From positions 3,634,491 through 3,698,490 of the forward strand of contig NZ_DS999213.1 in assembly GCF_000156335.1 (NCBI RefSeq): DNA of 64,000 nt, read 5' to 3'. Below, piece by piece: positions 44,476-51,953 of this stretch. Origin of the DNA: Roseobacter sp. GAI101. GTDB taxonomy: Bacteria > Pseudomonadota > Alphaproteobacteria > Rhodobacterales > Rhodobacteraceae. The notes beneath the pieces were generated by a model. The model was not told where the DNA came from, did no database searches, and saw only the letters and a program-made list of their open reading frames with translations. Position 1 is the first letter of the stretch; the number at the start of each line of letters is the position of its first letter. The position numbers and the translations under genes were made by a program.

Positions 44476-45219
44476 TCAGCCGTCGGACTGCAACGTGATC
44501 GTCGCGTCTTCGGCTTGCATGGCCTGTTTCGCCCGGTCAAATCTAAGATAGGCCAGCGCGCTGGTCCCCGATTGGGTAAGGACCGTGCCAGCAGGTTTCC
44601 CGTCGGCGGTGATGTCGGCCCCGACAGAGACTGGTGCACTGATGTTGATCTGCGCCAGACCCTTGCGCAGCTCCGTCTTGTGTTTCATCCGCGCGGTGAC
44701 TTCTTGCCCGACATAGCAGCCCTTGCGAAAATCCACCCCGTTCAACCGTTCAAACCCCATCTCGAGGATGAAGCTATCTGGGGTCAGTTCGATGCCGTTC
44801 TCGGGGATTGAGTGCGCGACACGCAGGGCGTCCCAATCTGTCGTATCATCGCTTTGCGGCACATCCCGATAGGCGCGCCAACCCATCTGCGCATCACGCG
44901 GGTCGCTGTAGCCATCGTCGGGTGCCGCGCCCAAACTGCGGTGCAGGTACAACTCTGTCGCCGCGATCTGCACATCAGCGCGCAGCCGATACATGTTCAG
45001 ACGCTGGACCAGAGCATCGGCAAACGGCTCCGCCACATCCAGCAGCACGGCTTCGCCCGCCGCCACCAAGAAGAAATCCACCATGAATTTGCCCTGCGGC
45101 GTCAACAGCGCCGCATAGATCGGCCCCTGTTCCAGCTTGCGAATATCGTTTGTTATCAATCCCTGAAGGAAGTCCAGAGTGTCTGCGCCTGTCAGCTTCA
45201 GGATGCGGCGATCGTTCAT
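44476..45219 (-). CDS. ygfZ: YgfZ/GcvT-like folate-binding Fe-S cluster protein
   Basis: The 247-residue protein has the GcvT-like N-terminus (LTGADTLDFLQGLITND) and the diagnostic KGCYVGQEV motif near residue 175, whose Cys is the family hallmark. YgfZ helps repair or assemble certain Fe-S proteins with tetrahydrofolate. The ATG at 45219 matches family starts; an in-frame codon 39 bases upstream is unlikely. It is divergent from the GT2 gene. Confidence 0.92.
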   Translation of the reverse strand: MNDRRILKLTGADTLDFLQGLITNDIRKLEQGPIYAALLTPQGKFMVDFFLVAAGEAVLLDVAEPFADALVQRLNMYRLRADVQIAATELYLHRSLGAAPDDGYSDPRDAQMGWRAYRDVPQSDDTTDWDALRVAHSIPENGIELTPDSFILEMGFERLNGVDFRKGCYVGQEVTARMKHKTELRKGLAQINISAPVSVGADITADGKPAGTVLTQSGTSALAYLRFDRAKQAMQAEDATITLQSDG

Positions 45220-45285
45220 AAAGCTTGTCCTTCTAATCGTTAACATGACATATAGCACCCCAAAGCCAAGCCGAAAGGGGCAACC

Positions 45286-45960
45286 ATGCGTGCGCCCATA
45301 TCTGTGATCATCCCGACGTTGAATGCCGCGGCCGATCTAAGCGGTTGCCTGACCGCATTGATGGAAGGATTGGACGCCGGGTTGATCCGAGAACTCATCA
45401 TATCCGACGGTGGGTCCGAAGACGCGACCCTGGCCCTGGCCGATGCATGGGGGGCAGAAATCGTGACGGGTCCGGCCTCGCGCGGGGGGCAACTTAGGCG
45501 TGGCTGCGCCAAGGCGTCGGCGGACTGGCTGCTTGTCCTGCATGCTGACACCACGCTTGATCCCGGATGGACTGGGCCGGTGATCGCCCATCTCAAGGGG
45601 AAAAAAGCGGGCTGGTTCCACCTGCGTTTCGACAGTGACGGTTTCCCTGCCGGTTTTGTTGCGGGCTGGGCCAATCTGCGCAGCCGTCTCGGGCTGCCCT
45701 ACGGCGATCAGGGCCTGCTGCTACCGCGCGCGCTGTATCAATCCGCCGGCGGCTATCCCGATGCGCCCCTGATGGAGGATGTGTCCCTTGCGCGCGCCCT
45801 CAAGGGCCGGCTGGTAGGCATTCCGGTAGACGCCGTCACCTCGGCCGAGAAATATCAGCGCGCCGGCTGGCTGCGCCGGGGGGGGCGCAACCTTTGGACG
45901 TTGATCCGCTATTTTGCCGGTGTCGCGCCCGCCAAGCTGGCGGCTGACTACGCCAAATAA
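45286..45960 (+). CDS. Family 2 glycosyltransferase (TIGR04283-like)
   Basis: This is a short GT-A enzyme of 224 residues with SVIIPTLNAAADL at the start, ISDGGSEDAT, GRGGQLRRG-like (SRGGQLRRG) and LHADTTL as the metal-binding site. The compact form and the GDQGLLLPRALY segment match the TIGR04283 group, which is sometimes placed in arsenosugar synthesis. No arsenic gene is nearby, so I would not claim that role. An AAGGGGCAACC site precedes the ATG. Confidence 0.85.
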   Translation: MRAPISVIIPTLNAAADLSGCLTALMEGLDAGLIRELIISDGGSEDATLALADAWGAEIVTGPASRGGQLRRGCAKASADWLLVLHADTTLDPGWTGPVIAHLKGKKAGWFHLRFDSDGFPAGFVAGWANLRSRLGLPYGDQGLLLPRALYQSAGGYPDAPLMEDVSLARALKGRLVGIPVDAVTSAEKYQRAGWLRRGGRNLWTLIRYFAGVAPAKLAADYAK

Positions 45961-45972
45961 CGGGGCAATGTC

Positions 45973-47835
45973 CTAGGCCTGCCCGAACAGCCGCTGCCCG
46001 AACCGTTGCAATATGTTGGGCCGGTTTGGTTTAAGACCCTTTTCACGCACCCGCAGATCCCGTGCATGGCGGCTGTCATAGACGGTTTTGCCATCCTCGA
46101 ATTGCAGCCGGTAGAGATCGGCGTAGATGCCGCCGCGGGACAGCAATTCATCATGGTTGCCCTCGTCCATCACGCGACCACGGTCCATCACGATAATCTT
46201 GTCCGCGCCGCGAATGGTGGCAAGACGGTGCGCGATCACGATGGTGGTGCGGCCTTTGGACAGACGGTCCAACGCTTGCTGCACGACCTTTTCGGATTGG
46301 GCATCCAGCGCGCTGGTCGCTTCGTCAAGCAGCAGGATCGGCGTGTTGCGCAGCAGGGCGCGCGCAATCACGACGCGCTGGCGTTGCCCGCCCGACAGGG
46401 CCGACCCGCGCGGGCCGACAGGGGTTTCAAGCCCGTGTTCCAGATTGGGCAGGAAATCGGCGACATGGGCGGCTTCGAGAACCGATTGCAGTTCGGCATC
46501 GCTGACGTCTTCGCGACCCAGAACGATGTTCTGGCGCAGGGTTTCGTCGAACAGCAACGCCTCTTGGGAAACCACGGAAAACAGGCCGCGCAGCTCGGGA
46601 ATATCCATGTCCTTGATCGAGACACCGCCAATGGTGATCGCCCCTTCTTGCGGGTCGATCAACCGGGTCATGAGATTGAAGATGGTCGATTTCCCCGCCC
46701 CCGAGGCCCCCACCAGTGCGGTGGTCTGGCCCGCTTTCGCGGTCAGGTTCAGATCGTCCAGCACCTTTGCATCCCCGTAGGACAGGCTGACGCCTTTCAG
46801 TTCGATATCGGGCAGGCCTGTTGGGACCGGCATCGGTTTGGCCGGTGATCTAAGGTTAACAGGCGCATCCATCAGTTCCTTGATCCGCTCAAGCGCAGCC
46901 GCCGCAGTCTGCCAAAGGCCGCTGATCGCCCCAAGGCGGCGCAGCGGGTTGAAGGTAAAGCCCATCGCGGTGAAGAAGGTCATGAACTGGCCGATGGTCT
47001 TGTCGCCCGAGATGATCTCGGACCCGCCGTATAGGATCACGGCCATGAATCCGATCCCCGACATGATGTCGATCATGCCCGGAATGGCCGAGTTGCCAAA
47101 GGCGGCGCGCACTTCGGTGCGAATGTAAGTCTTTGTTATGTCGCGGTATTGCCTTGCCTGATAGCGTTCCAGCGCGTTCAGTTTGATCTGCACGATGCCA
47201 TGGAACACCTCGTCCAGGCGCGTGGACAGATTCGCACCGATATCGCGCGCCTCGCGGGACCGCTGGCGCACGAAGCGTTGCGCAAGGGCTGCTGGCATCA
47301 CCATCAAAGGCACACCGATACAGGCCAGCAGGGCCCAGACCGGATCAATCGAAATCGCAACGCCCAGCAGCACGATCAGCCCGATCAGATCGCGGCCTGT
47401 TCCGGTGATCACCGCCTGCCAGACCGCACCGATGGCGTTCACATCCGATTGCACCCGTTGGATCAAAAAACCCGGAGGATGGTTCTGGTGAAACGCACCG
47501 TCCTGAATCATCATCCGGTCCAGCAAATCAATGCGCATATCCGCCGCCGATTTCAGCGAGATGCGGGTCAAAAGCACTTTTTGCGTCACCCCGGCCACAG
47601 CGCGCAGCACGAAGATTCCAACCAGTATCAGCCCGACCCAGATCAGCGCGTTTTCCTTGCCCGCGACAAACACCTGGTCGAACATCGGCTGCATCAGCTT
47701 GGCCAGCGCGCCCATGGTCGCGCCCTCGATGGACATGAAGATGATGGCCACAACCAGCAATCCCATGTGCTTTTTCAAGTAGTCGTCCCAGAGCCATTTC
47801 AGCAATTCTTTGGAACTATAGGTCACTTCACTCAT
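45973..47835 (-). CDS. MsbA-like ABC exporter (fused permease-ATPase)
   Basis: This half-transporter of about 620 residues has six membrane helices in the first 330 residues, then an ATPase domain. The ATPase has Walker A VGASGAGKST, LSGGQRQR and Walker B ILLLDEATSALD, with an H-loop in TIVIAHRLATI. Homodimers of this type export lipid A, lipids or drugs. The last 40 residues are a basic tail. The start may be GTG at 47847; I kept the ATG at 47835. It converges on the GT2 gene. Confidence 0.9.
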   Translation of the reverse strand: MSEVTYSSKELLKWLWDDYLKKHMGLLVVAIIFMSIEGATMGALAKLMQPMFDQVFVAGKENALIWVGLILVGIFVLRAVAGVTQKVLLTRISLKSAADMRIDLLDRMMIQDGAFHQNHPPGFLIQRVQSDVNAIGAVWQAVITGTGRDLIGLIVLLGVAISIDPVWALLACIGVPLMVMPAALAQRFVRQRSREARDIGANLSTRLDEVFHGIVQIKLNALERYQARQYRDITKTYIRTEVRAAFGNSAIPGMIDIMSGIGFMAVILYGGSEIISGDKTIGQFMTFFTAMGFTFNPLRRLGAISGLWQTAAAALERIKELMDAPVNLRSPAKPMPVPTGLPDIELKGVSLSYGDAKVLDDLNLTAKAGQTTALVGASGAGKSTIFNLMTRLIDPQEGAITIGGVSIKDMDIPELRGLFSVVSQEALLFDETLRQNIVLGREDVSDAELQSVLEAAHVADFLPNLEHGLETPVGPRGSALSGGQRQRVVIARALLRNTPILLLDEATSALDAQSEKVVQQALDRLSKGRTTIVIAHRLATIRGADKIIVMDRGRVMDEGNHDELLSRGGIYADLYRLQFEDGKTVYDSRHARDLRVREKGLKPNRPNILQRFGQRLFGQA

Positions 47836-48063
47836 AGCGGGGGCCACAATCCTTTGGGCAAATGCCCCTTGGGTTTACGCAGGGCGGCGGCCTAGGGCAA
47901 GCGCGCCGGGGGTGATTGTCTGTCCGGTCCCGGTTTGATGCACGCCCGGTCCCTGTCAAATTACCACAAAATTCCCGCCTGATACCGGCCCGATCGCGAT
48001 TGACGCCGCGCCGCGCGCGCGTAAGTTGGCGCGCACCGCAGTCCCAGAAAGGCACCGCTTTTT

Positions 48064-49287
48064 ATGTCCAGTCCCTCCAAGTCATCGCATGTCAATCTGT
48101 CACACGGGCGGGGGTATCTTGCGATTCCGGGCCCGTCTGTCATGCCGGAAGCCGTTTTGAATGCGATGCACCGTGCGGCCCCTAATATCTATTCGGGCGC
48201 GTTGGTCGATATGATGCCGCCCCTGATGCAGGGGTTGCGCGATATTGCCCGCACCCGGCACCATGTGGCGATGTATATTGGCAACGGTCACGCCGCTTGG
48301 GAAGCATCGCTGAGCAATGTGATCGCACCCGGTGACAAGGTTCTGGTGCCCGCGACGGGCCGCTTCGGGCATGGCTGGGGCGACACGGCGACCGGATTGG
48401 GCGCTGATGTCGAGGTGATGGATTTCGGCAGGCAGTCCGCGATGGACCTGGACCAGATTGCTGACCGGCTCGAGGCCGATACCGCCCACGAGATCAAAGC
48501 GGTTCTGGCCGTGCATGTGGATACGTCGACATCCGTGCGCAATGACATCGCCGGGGTGCGCGCGGCGCTGGATGCTGTGGATCATCCGGCCTTGTTGATG
48601 GTCGATTGCATCGCCTCCCTCGGGTGTGACCAATTCGAAATGGACCGCTGGGGCGTCGACGTCATGGTCACCGGATGCCAGAAAGGCCTGATGGTGCCGC
48701 CCGGTGTCAGCTTCGTGTTTTTCAACGACCGCGCCGCCGAAGTGCGCGCCAAGATGCCACGGGTCAGCCGCTTCTGGGACTGGACCCCGCGCGCCAACCC
48801 GCAGGAATTCTACCAATACCATTGCGGCACGGCACCAACGCATCACATCTACGGCCTGCAGGTCGCGGTCGACATGATCCAGACCGAAGGGCTGGAGGCC
48901 GTCTGGGCACGCCACGAAATCCTTGCCCGCGCAGTTTGGGCCGCGTGTGACGCGTGGGGTGCCGACGGCAGCCTTGCCATGAACATCGCTGATCCGGAGT
49001 TGCGCAGCCACGCGGTGACGGCCCTGCGGCTCGAGGCCCCTCAGGCCACGCAACTGCGCGACTGGGTTCAGGAAAACATCGGGCTGACATTGGGCATCGG
49101 GCTTGGGATGGCCGCGCCGGGCAGTGCGGAAAGTCACGGGTTTTTCCGTCTGGGCCATATGGGGCATGTGAACGGACAGATGATCATGGCCATGCTTGGC
49201 GGGATGGAGGCAGGGATGTCTGCGCTTGGGATCAAGCGCGGTCCCGGCGCGCTGGACGCAGCCGCCAAGGTGATCGGGGGCAGCTGA
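48064..49287 (+). CDS. Class V aminotransferase (alanine/serine-glyoxylate type)
   Basis: The 407-residue PLP enzyme begins its fold with YLAIPGPSVMPEAVL and has the NGHAAWEASL segment, the MVDCIASLG strand with the PLP-binding Asp, and TGCQKGLMVPPG with the Schiff-base lysine. Close families are alanine-glyoxylate, serine-glyoxylate and aspartate-glyoxylate (BhcA) transaminases. None of the other beta-hydroxyaspartate cycle genes are next to it, so BhcA is unlikely. It probably handles glyoxylate or serine. Confidence 0.88.
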   Translation: MSSPSKSSHVNLSHGRGYLAIPGPSVMPEAVLNAMHRAAPNIYSGALVDMMPPLMQGLRDIARTRHHVAMYIGNGHAAWEASLSNVIAPGDKVLVPATGRFGHGWGDTATGLGADVEVMDFGRQSAMDLDQIADRLEADTAHEIKAVLAVHVDTSTSVRNDIAGVRAALDAVDHPALLMVDCIASLGCDQFEMDRWGVDVMVTGCQKGLMVPPGVSFVFFNDRAAEVRAKMPRVSRFWDWTPRANPQEFYQYHCGTAPTHHIYGLQVAVDMIQTEGLEAVWARHEILARAVWAACDAWGADGSLAMNIADPELRSHAVTALRLEAPQATQLRDWVQENIGLTLGIGLGMAAPGSAESHGFFRLGHMGHVNGQMIMAMLGGMEAGMSALGIKRGPGALDAAAKVIGGS

Positions 49288-49289
49288 CC

Positions 49290-49469
49290 CTAACGCCTGC
49301 GCTGTGCGATCCGGTCGATGAACACCTTCACGGCCCAGCCGCACAGCGCCACGGCAAGCATACCCCAGGTGATCCAGATCACGATGAAGATCCACATTAT
49401 GTTCACGCCGAACATCACGATGCAGGCGTGGGTGAAATCCGGGGCAGGGCGGTCGTTATTATCGCGCAT
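49290..49469 (-). CDS. 59-residue small membrane protein
   Basis: A short minus-strand frame starts MRDNNDRPAPDFTHAC and contains a hydrophobic stretch from about residue 16 to 49 (rich in Ile, Val, Trp, Met), long enough for one long or two short helices. It ends in a basic tail (IDRIAQRRR). It lies just after the class V aminotransferase stop and before the HisC-type gene, on the HisC strand. The polar start, hydrophobic middle and positive cytoplasmic tail look like a real protein. No function is suggested. Confidence 0.6.
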   Translation of the reverse strand: MRDNNDRPAPDFTHACIVMFGVNIMWIFIVIWITWGMLAVALCGWAVKVFIDRIAQRRR

Positions 49470-49536
49470 CAGAGGCTCTTGCTTGGGCTCTTGATGTCTA
49501 AGTCGCGGACATTAATGCAATGTGAAAACGGGTGCG

Positions 49537-50640
49537 TTACCCGTTTTGCGCGTCCGCCAGAGCCTTTGGCAGAGCCATCGCAAAGGCGTCCAGGTTCTCT
49601 CGGGTGCCGCAACTGACGCGGATGCAACGGTTTTGCGGGGCCGCGAATGGCATGCGCACAAAAATGCCCTGCGCCACCAGCCCGTCCAGCACGGCCTTGG
49701 CGAAAACAACATCACGCCCGCAATCGATCGTCACGAAATTCGCCGCCGACGGTAAGGGCGTCAGCCCGTTGTCGCGTGCAATCTGGCCGATCCGGTCACG
49801 GGATATGTCTATTTGGGCCTGCACATGGGCCAGCCAATCCGCATCCTGCAAGGCGGCCAGCGCCCCGGCCTGGGCCGCGCGGTTCATGCCGAAGTGATTG
49901 CGGACCTTGCCGAAGGCGCTGATCAGATCGGGGGCTGCAATGGCATAGCCCACGCGCGCACCAGCTAGGCCGTGCGCCTTGGAAAACGTGCGCATGCGGA
50001 TCAGGCGGGGATCATCGGCACCCAGATCGGGGGCAGTCCCTTGGGGGGCGCAATCGATATAGGCCTCGTCCAGCACCAGCAGGCAGCCATCGGGCAAACG
50101 CGCCATCGCGGCAACCAAATCCGCGCCACTGTGCCAACTGCCCATCGGGTTGTCGGGGTTGGCAAGATATACCAGCTTTGCGTCCACTTCGGCCGCTTTG
50201 GCGAACAAGGCCTGCGGGTCTTCATGATCGCCGCTGTAGGGTACTTTGTGCAGCACGCCGCCAAAGCCGGCGACATGATAATTGAATGTCGGATAAGCCC
50301 CGTCCGAGGTTACGACGGCGTCGCCTTGTCCGACCACCAAACGCACAAGATAGCCAAGCAAGCCGTCGATGCCTTCACCGACGACGATATGGTCCGGGGT
50401 GGTGCCGTGGTGCACGGCAAGGGCCTCTCGCAGATCAAAGCTTTCCGGATCGCCGTACATCCATTGTTCGGTTGCGGCCATCGCTTGGATCGCGCGCGGC
50501 GAAGGACCGAATACGTTTTCGTTCGCGCCCAGCCTTGCGGCAAACGGGCGTGCGGCGGCGCGTTCTTGCGTCTCGGGACCGACGAAGGGCACGGTCGAGG
50601 GTAGGGATTGTGCAAGCGGGGTCAGGCGGGCATGTGTCAT
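49537..50640 (-). CDS. hisC: HisC-type class I/II aminotransferase (histidinol-phosphate family)
   Basis: The 367-residue protein has the fold-type I landmarks: ARLGANENVFGPSP near the N-terminus, VVGEGIDGLL, VYLANPDNPMGS, and RTFSKAHGLAGARVGYA with the PLP lysine and phosphate-binding Arg. This group includes histidinol-phosphate, phenylalanine and aromatic aminotransferases. No other his gene is adjacent, so the substrate could be aromatic. The ATG at 50640 is preferred over an upstream TTG at 50676. Confidence 0.85.
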   Translation of the reverse strand: MTHARLTPLAQSLPSTVPFVGPETQERAAARPFAARLGANENVFGPSPRAIQAMAATEQWMYGDPESFDLREALAVHHGTTPDHIVVGEGIDGLLGYLVRLVVGQGDAVVTSDGAYPTFNYHVAGFGGVLHKVPYSGDHEDPQALFAKAAEVDAKLVYLANPDNPMGSWHSGADLVAAMARLPDGCLLVLDEAYIDCAPQGTAPDLGADDPRLIRMRTFSKAHGLAGARVGYAIAAPDLISAFGKVRNHFGMNRAAQAGALAALQDADWLAHVQAQIDISRDRIGQIARDNGLTPLPSAANFVTIDCGRDVVFAKAVLDGLVAQGIFVRMPFAAPQNRCIRVSCGTRENLDAFAMALPKALADAQNG

Positions 50641-50956
50641 CTGACTGACGTAGCGCAACGGTTGGGACAAGGGCAAGTATTGAAAGCGCGCTGCGCATGT
50701 TTAACCGGCGGCAATGGACGACTGCCGGGCCATCATGACGAAATATACAGGGTCGTGGGGCACCTCTTTGCGGCCTTCGGATAGCTTTGACGGTTCCGAC
50801 TGTACCGGCAAGGCGCGACTGGCTGCGTATCTCATCCTTGGTCTAAGACACATGCCTTCGGCATGATGCAGCAGGTTGACGGCGGGGTGCCGTAGCGTTT
50901 CTCTAGGCAATACCGTGGACGAAGGTCCAGATGGTAAAAACCATTCGGAGGATAAG
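50641..50956. other. Divergent intergenic region
   Basis: This 316-bp gap holds no supported gene. It has a short CATGCC-ttc-GGCATG hairpin at 50851-50865 and the enoyl-CoA hydratase ribosome site (GGAGGA, ending about six bases before 50957). Promoters for both divergent genes must lie here. Confidence 0.5.
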
Positions 50957-51748
50957 ATGGCCCGCCTGTCAATTACATACGAAAACCACATCGCCCACGT
51001 CCGCCTGACACGGGCCGATAAAATGAATGCCGTGGATCAGGAAATGATCGACGCCGTGATCGCGGCAGGCAACGAGGTGGCAGCGTCAAATGCCCGCGTC
51101 GTCGTGCTGTCGGGCGAGGGCAGAGCCTTTTGTGCGGGCATCGACATCAGCGCGATGGGAGAGTTGGCCGGCGGAAACCCTGCGGACCGGATGATGCCCC
51201 GCACCCATGGCGATGGCACCACGAACCAATGGCAAGAGGTCGCGATGGTCTGGACCCGCGTCGGTGTGCCGGTGATCGCGGCACTGCATGGCAAGGTCTA
51301 CGGCGCAGGGCTGCAACTCGCCCTTGGGGCCGACATACGTATCGCAGAGCCGGGCACCGAACTGGCCGTGATGGAAATGAAATGGGGCATTGTCCCCGAT
51401 ATGGGCGGGATGGTGCTGCTGCCCAAACTTGTGCGCGGCGATGTCCTGCGATTGCTGACCTATACGGCGAAACCGATTGATGCAGCCCAAGCCGAACGCT
51501 GGGGGCTGGTGACACAGCTTGCCGATGATCCGCTTTCCGCAGCGATGGAACTGGCCACCACGATTGCAGGCAAAAGTCCGAGTGCGATAAAGGCTGCCAA
51601 GCGCCTTGCAGCCTTCGCCGAAATCTCGGGGGCGGATGACGTGCTGATTGAGGAATCCCGCGAACAGGCCGAACTGCTGGGCCGCCCGCACCAGATGGAA
51701 GTCATCGCGGCCGAATTCGGCAAACGTCCCGCCGTTTTCAAGGATTGA
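50957..51748 (+). CDS. Enoyl-CoA hydratase/isomerase family (crotonase) protein
   Basis: From the ATG at 50957 (strong GGAGGA site) the protein has 263 residues. It has the crotonase landmarks SGEGRAFCAGIDISAMG (oxyanion hole) and ALHGKVYGAGLQLALGADIRIA. The first catalytic Glu of true hydratases does not appear in the VYGAGLQLALG loop, while MEMKWGIVPDMGG follows with the expected pattern. It could be a hydratase or an isomerase. A strong hairpin follows 9 bases after the stop. Confidence 0.88.
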   Translation: MARLSITYENHIAHVRLTRADKMNAVDQEMIDAVIAAGNEVAASNARVVVLSGEGRAFCAGIDISAMGELAGGNPADRMMPRTHGDGTTNQWQEVAMVWTRVGVPVIAALHGKVYGAGLQLALGADIRIAEPGTELAVMEMKWGIVPDMGGMVLLPKLVRGDVLRLLTYTAKPIDAAQAERWGLVTQLADDPLSAAMELATTIAGKSPSAIKAAKRLAAFAEISGADDVLIEESREQAELLGRPHQMEVIAAEFGKRPAVFKD

Positions 51749-51757
51749 AAAAAGTCA

Positions 51758-51785
51758 GCCCCGCCTACCGAGGTAGACGGGGCCT
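51758..51785. terminator. Terminator between ech and valS
   Basis: GCCCCG-C-CTACC-GA-GGTAG-A-CGGGGC: an 11-bp stem with one mismatch. On the minus strand it is followed within a few bases by TTTTTT, so it is a good terminator for valS; on the plus strand it lies directly after the enoyl-CoA hydratase gene. Confidence 0.8.
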
Positions 51786-51846
51786 TCCAAATGGACGATC
51801 TTCGCTTCCCAGCTTGGACCGCAGATTCAGGATTACCGATCTTGGT

Positions 51847-51942
51847 TTCCAAATGGTAAAAAATCCTCGCCGAAGGCAGAAATCTCTTTTGGTGCTCCAG
51901 AAGAACTTAATGCCTTCGGCGAGGATGAAATTCCATTTGGAA
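51847..51942. repeat. 96-bp three-tier palindrome downstream of valS
   Basis: Three nested stems share one centre. The outer is TTCCAAATGG (51847-51856) with CCATTTGGAA (51933-51942). The middle is 16 bp, ATCCTCGCCGAAGGCA (51863-51878) with its exact complement at 51911-51926. The inner is TCTTTTGG (51885-51892) with CCAGAAGA (51897-51904, one G.T pair), around a TGCT loop. The stems are separated by symmetric 6-by-6 internal loops. The outer decamer also occurs once more, directly repeated, at 51785-51794. It starts 12 bases after the valS stop on the minus strand. It may be a mobile palindromic element or an RNA structure. Confidence 0.8.
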
Positions 51943-51953
51943 TGGGATGGCGT

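Noticed and set aside
45286..45960. Arsenosugar biosynthesis glycosyltransferase
   Set aside because: Only the general TIGR04283-like form supports it; no arsenic methyltransferase or radical SAM partner is nearby.
48064..49287. BhcA of the beta-hydroxyaspartate cycle
   Set aside because: The family is compatible, but the bhcB, bhcC and bhcD partners that normally lie alongside are absent.
50735..50866. A 43-codon plus-strand frame in the hisC/ech gap
   Set aside because: No ribosome site and no recognisable features; it ends in a small hairpin that is probably regulatory or incidental.
50701..50991. A 96-codon minus-strand frame overlapping the enoyl-CoA hydratase start
   Set aside because: It covers the ech ribosome site and start, has no family pattern, and is best explained as chance.
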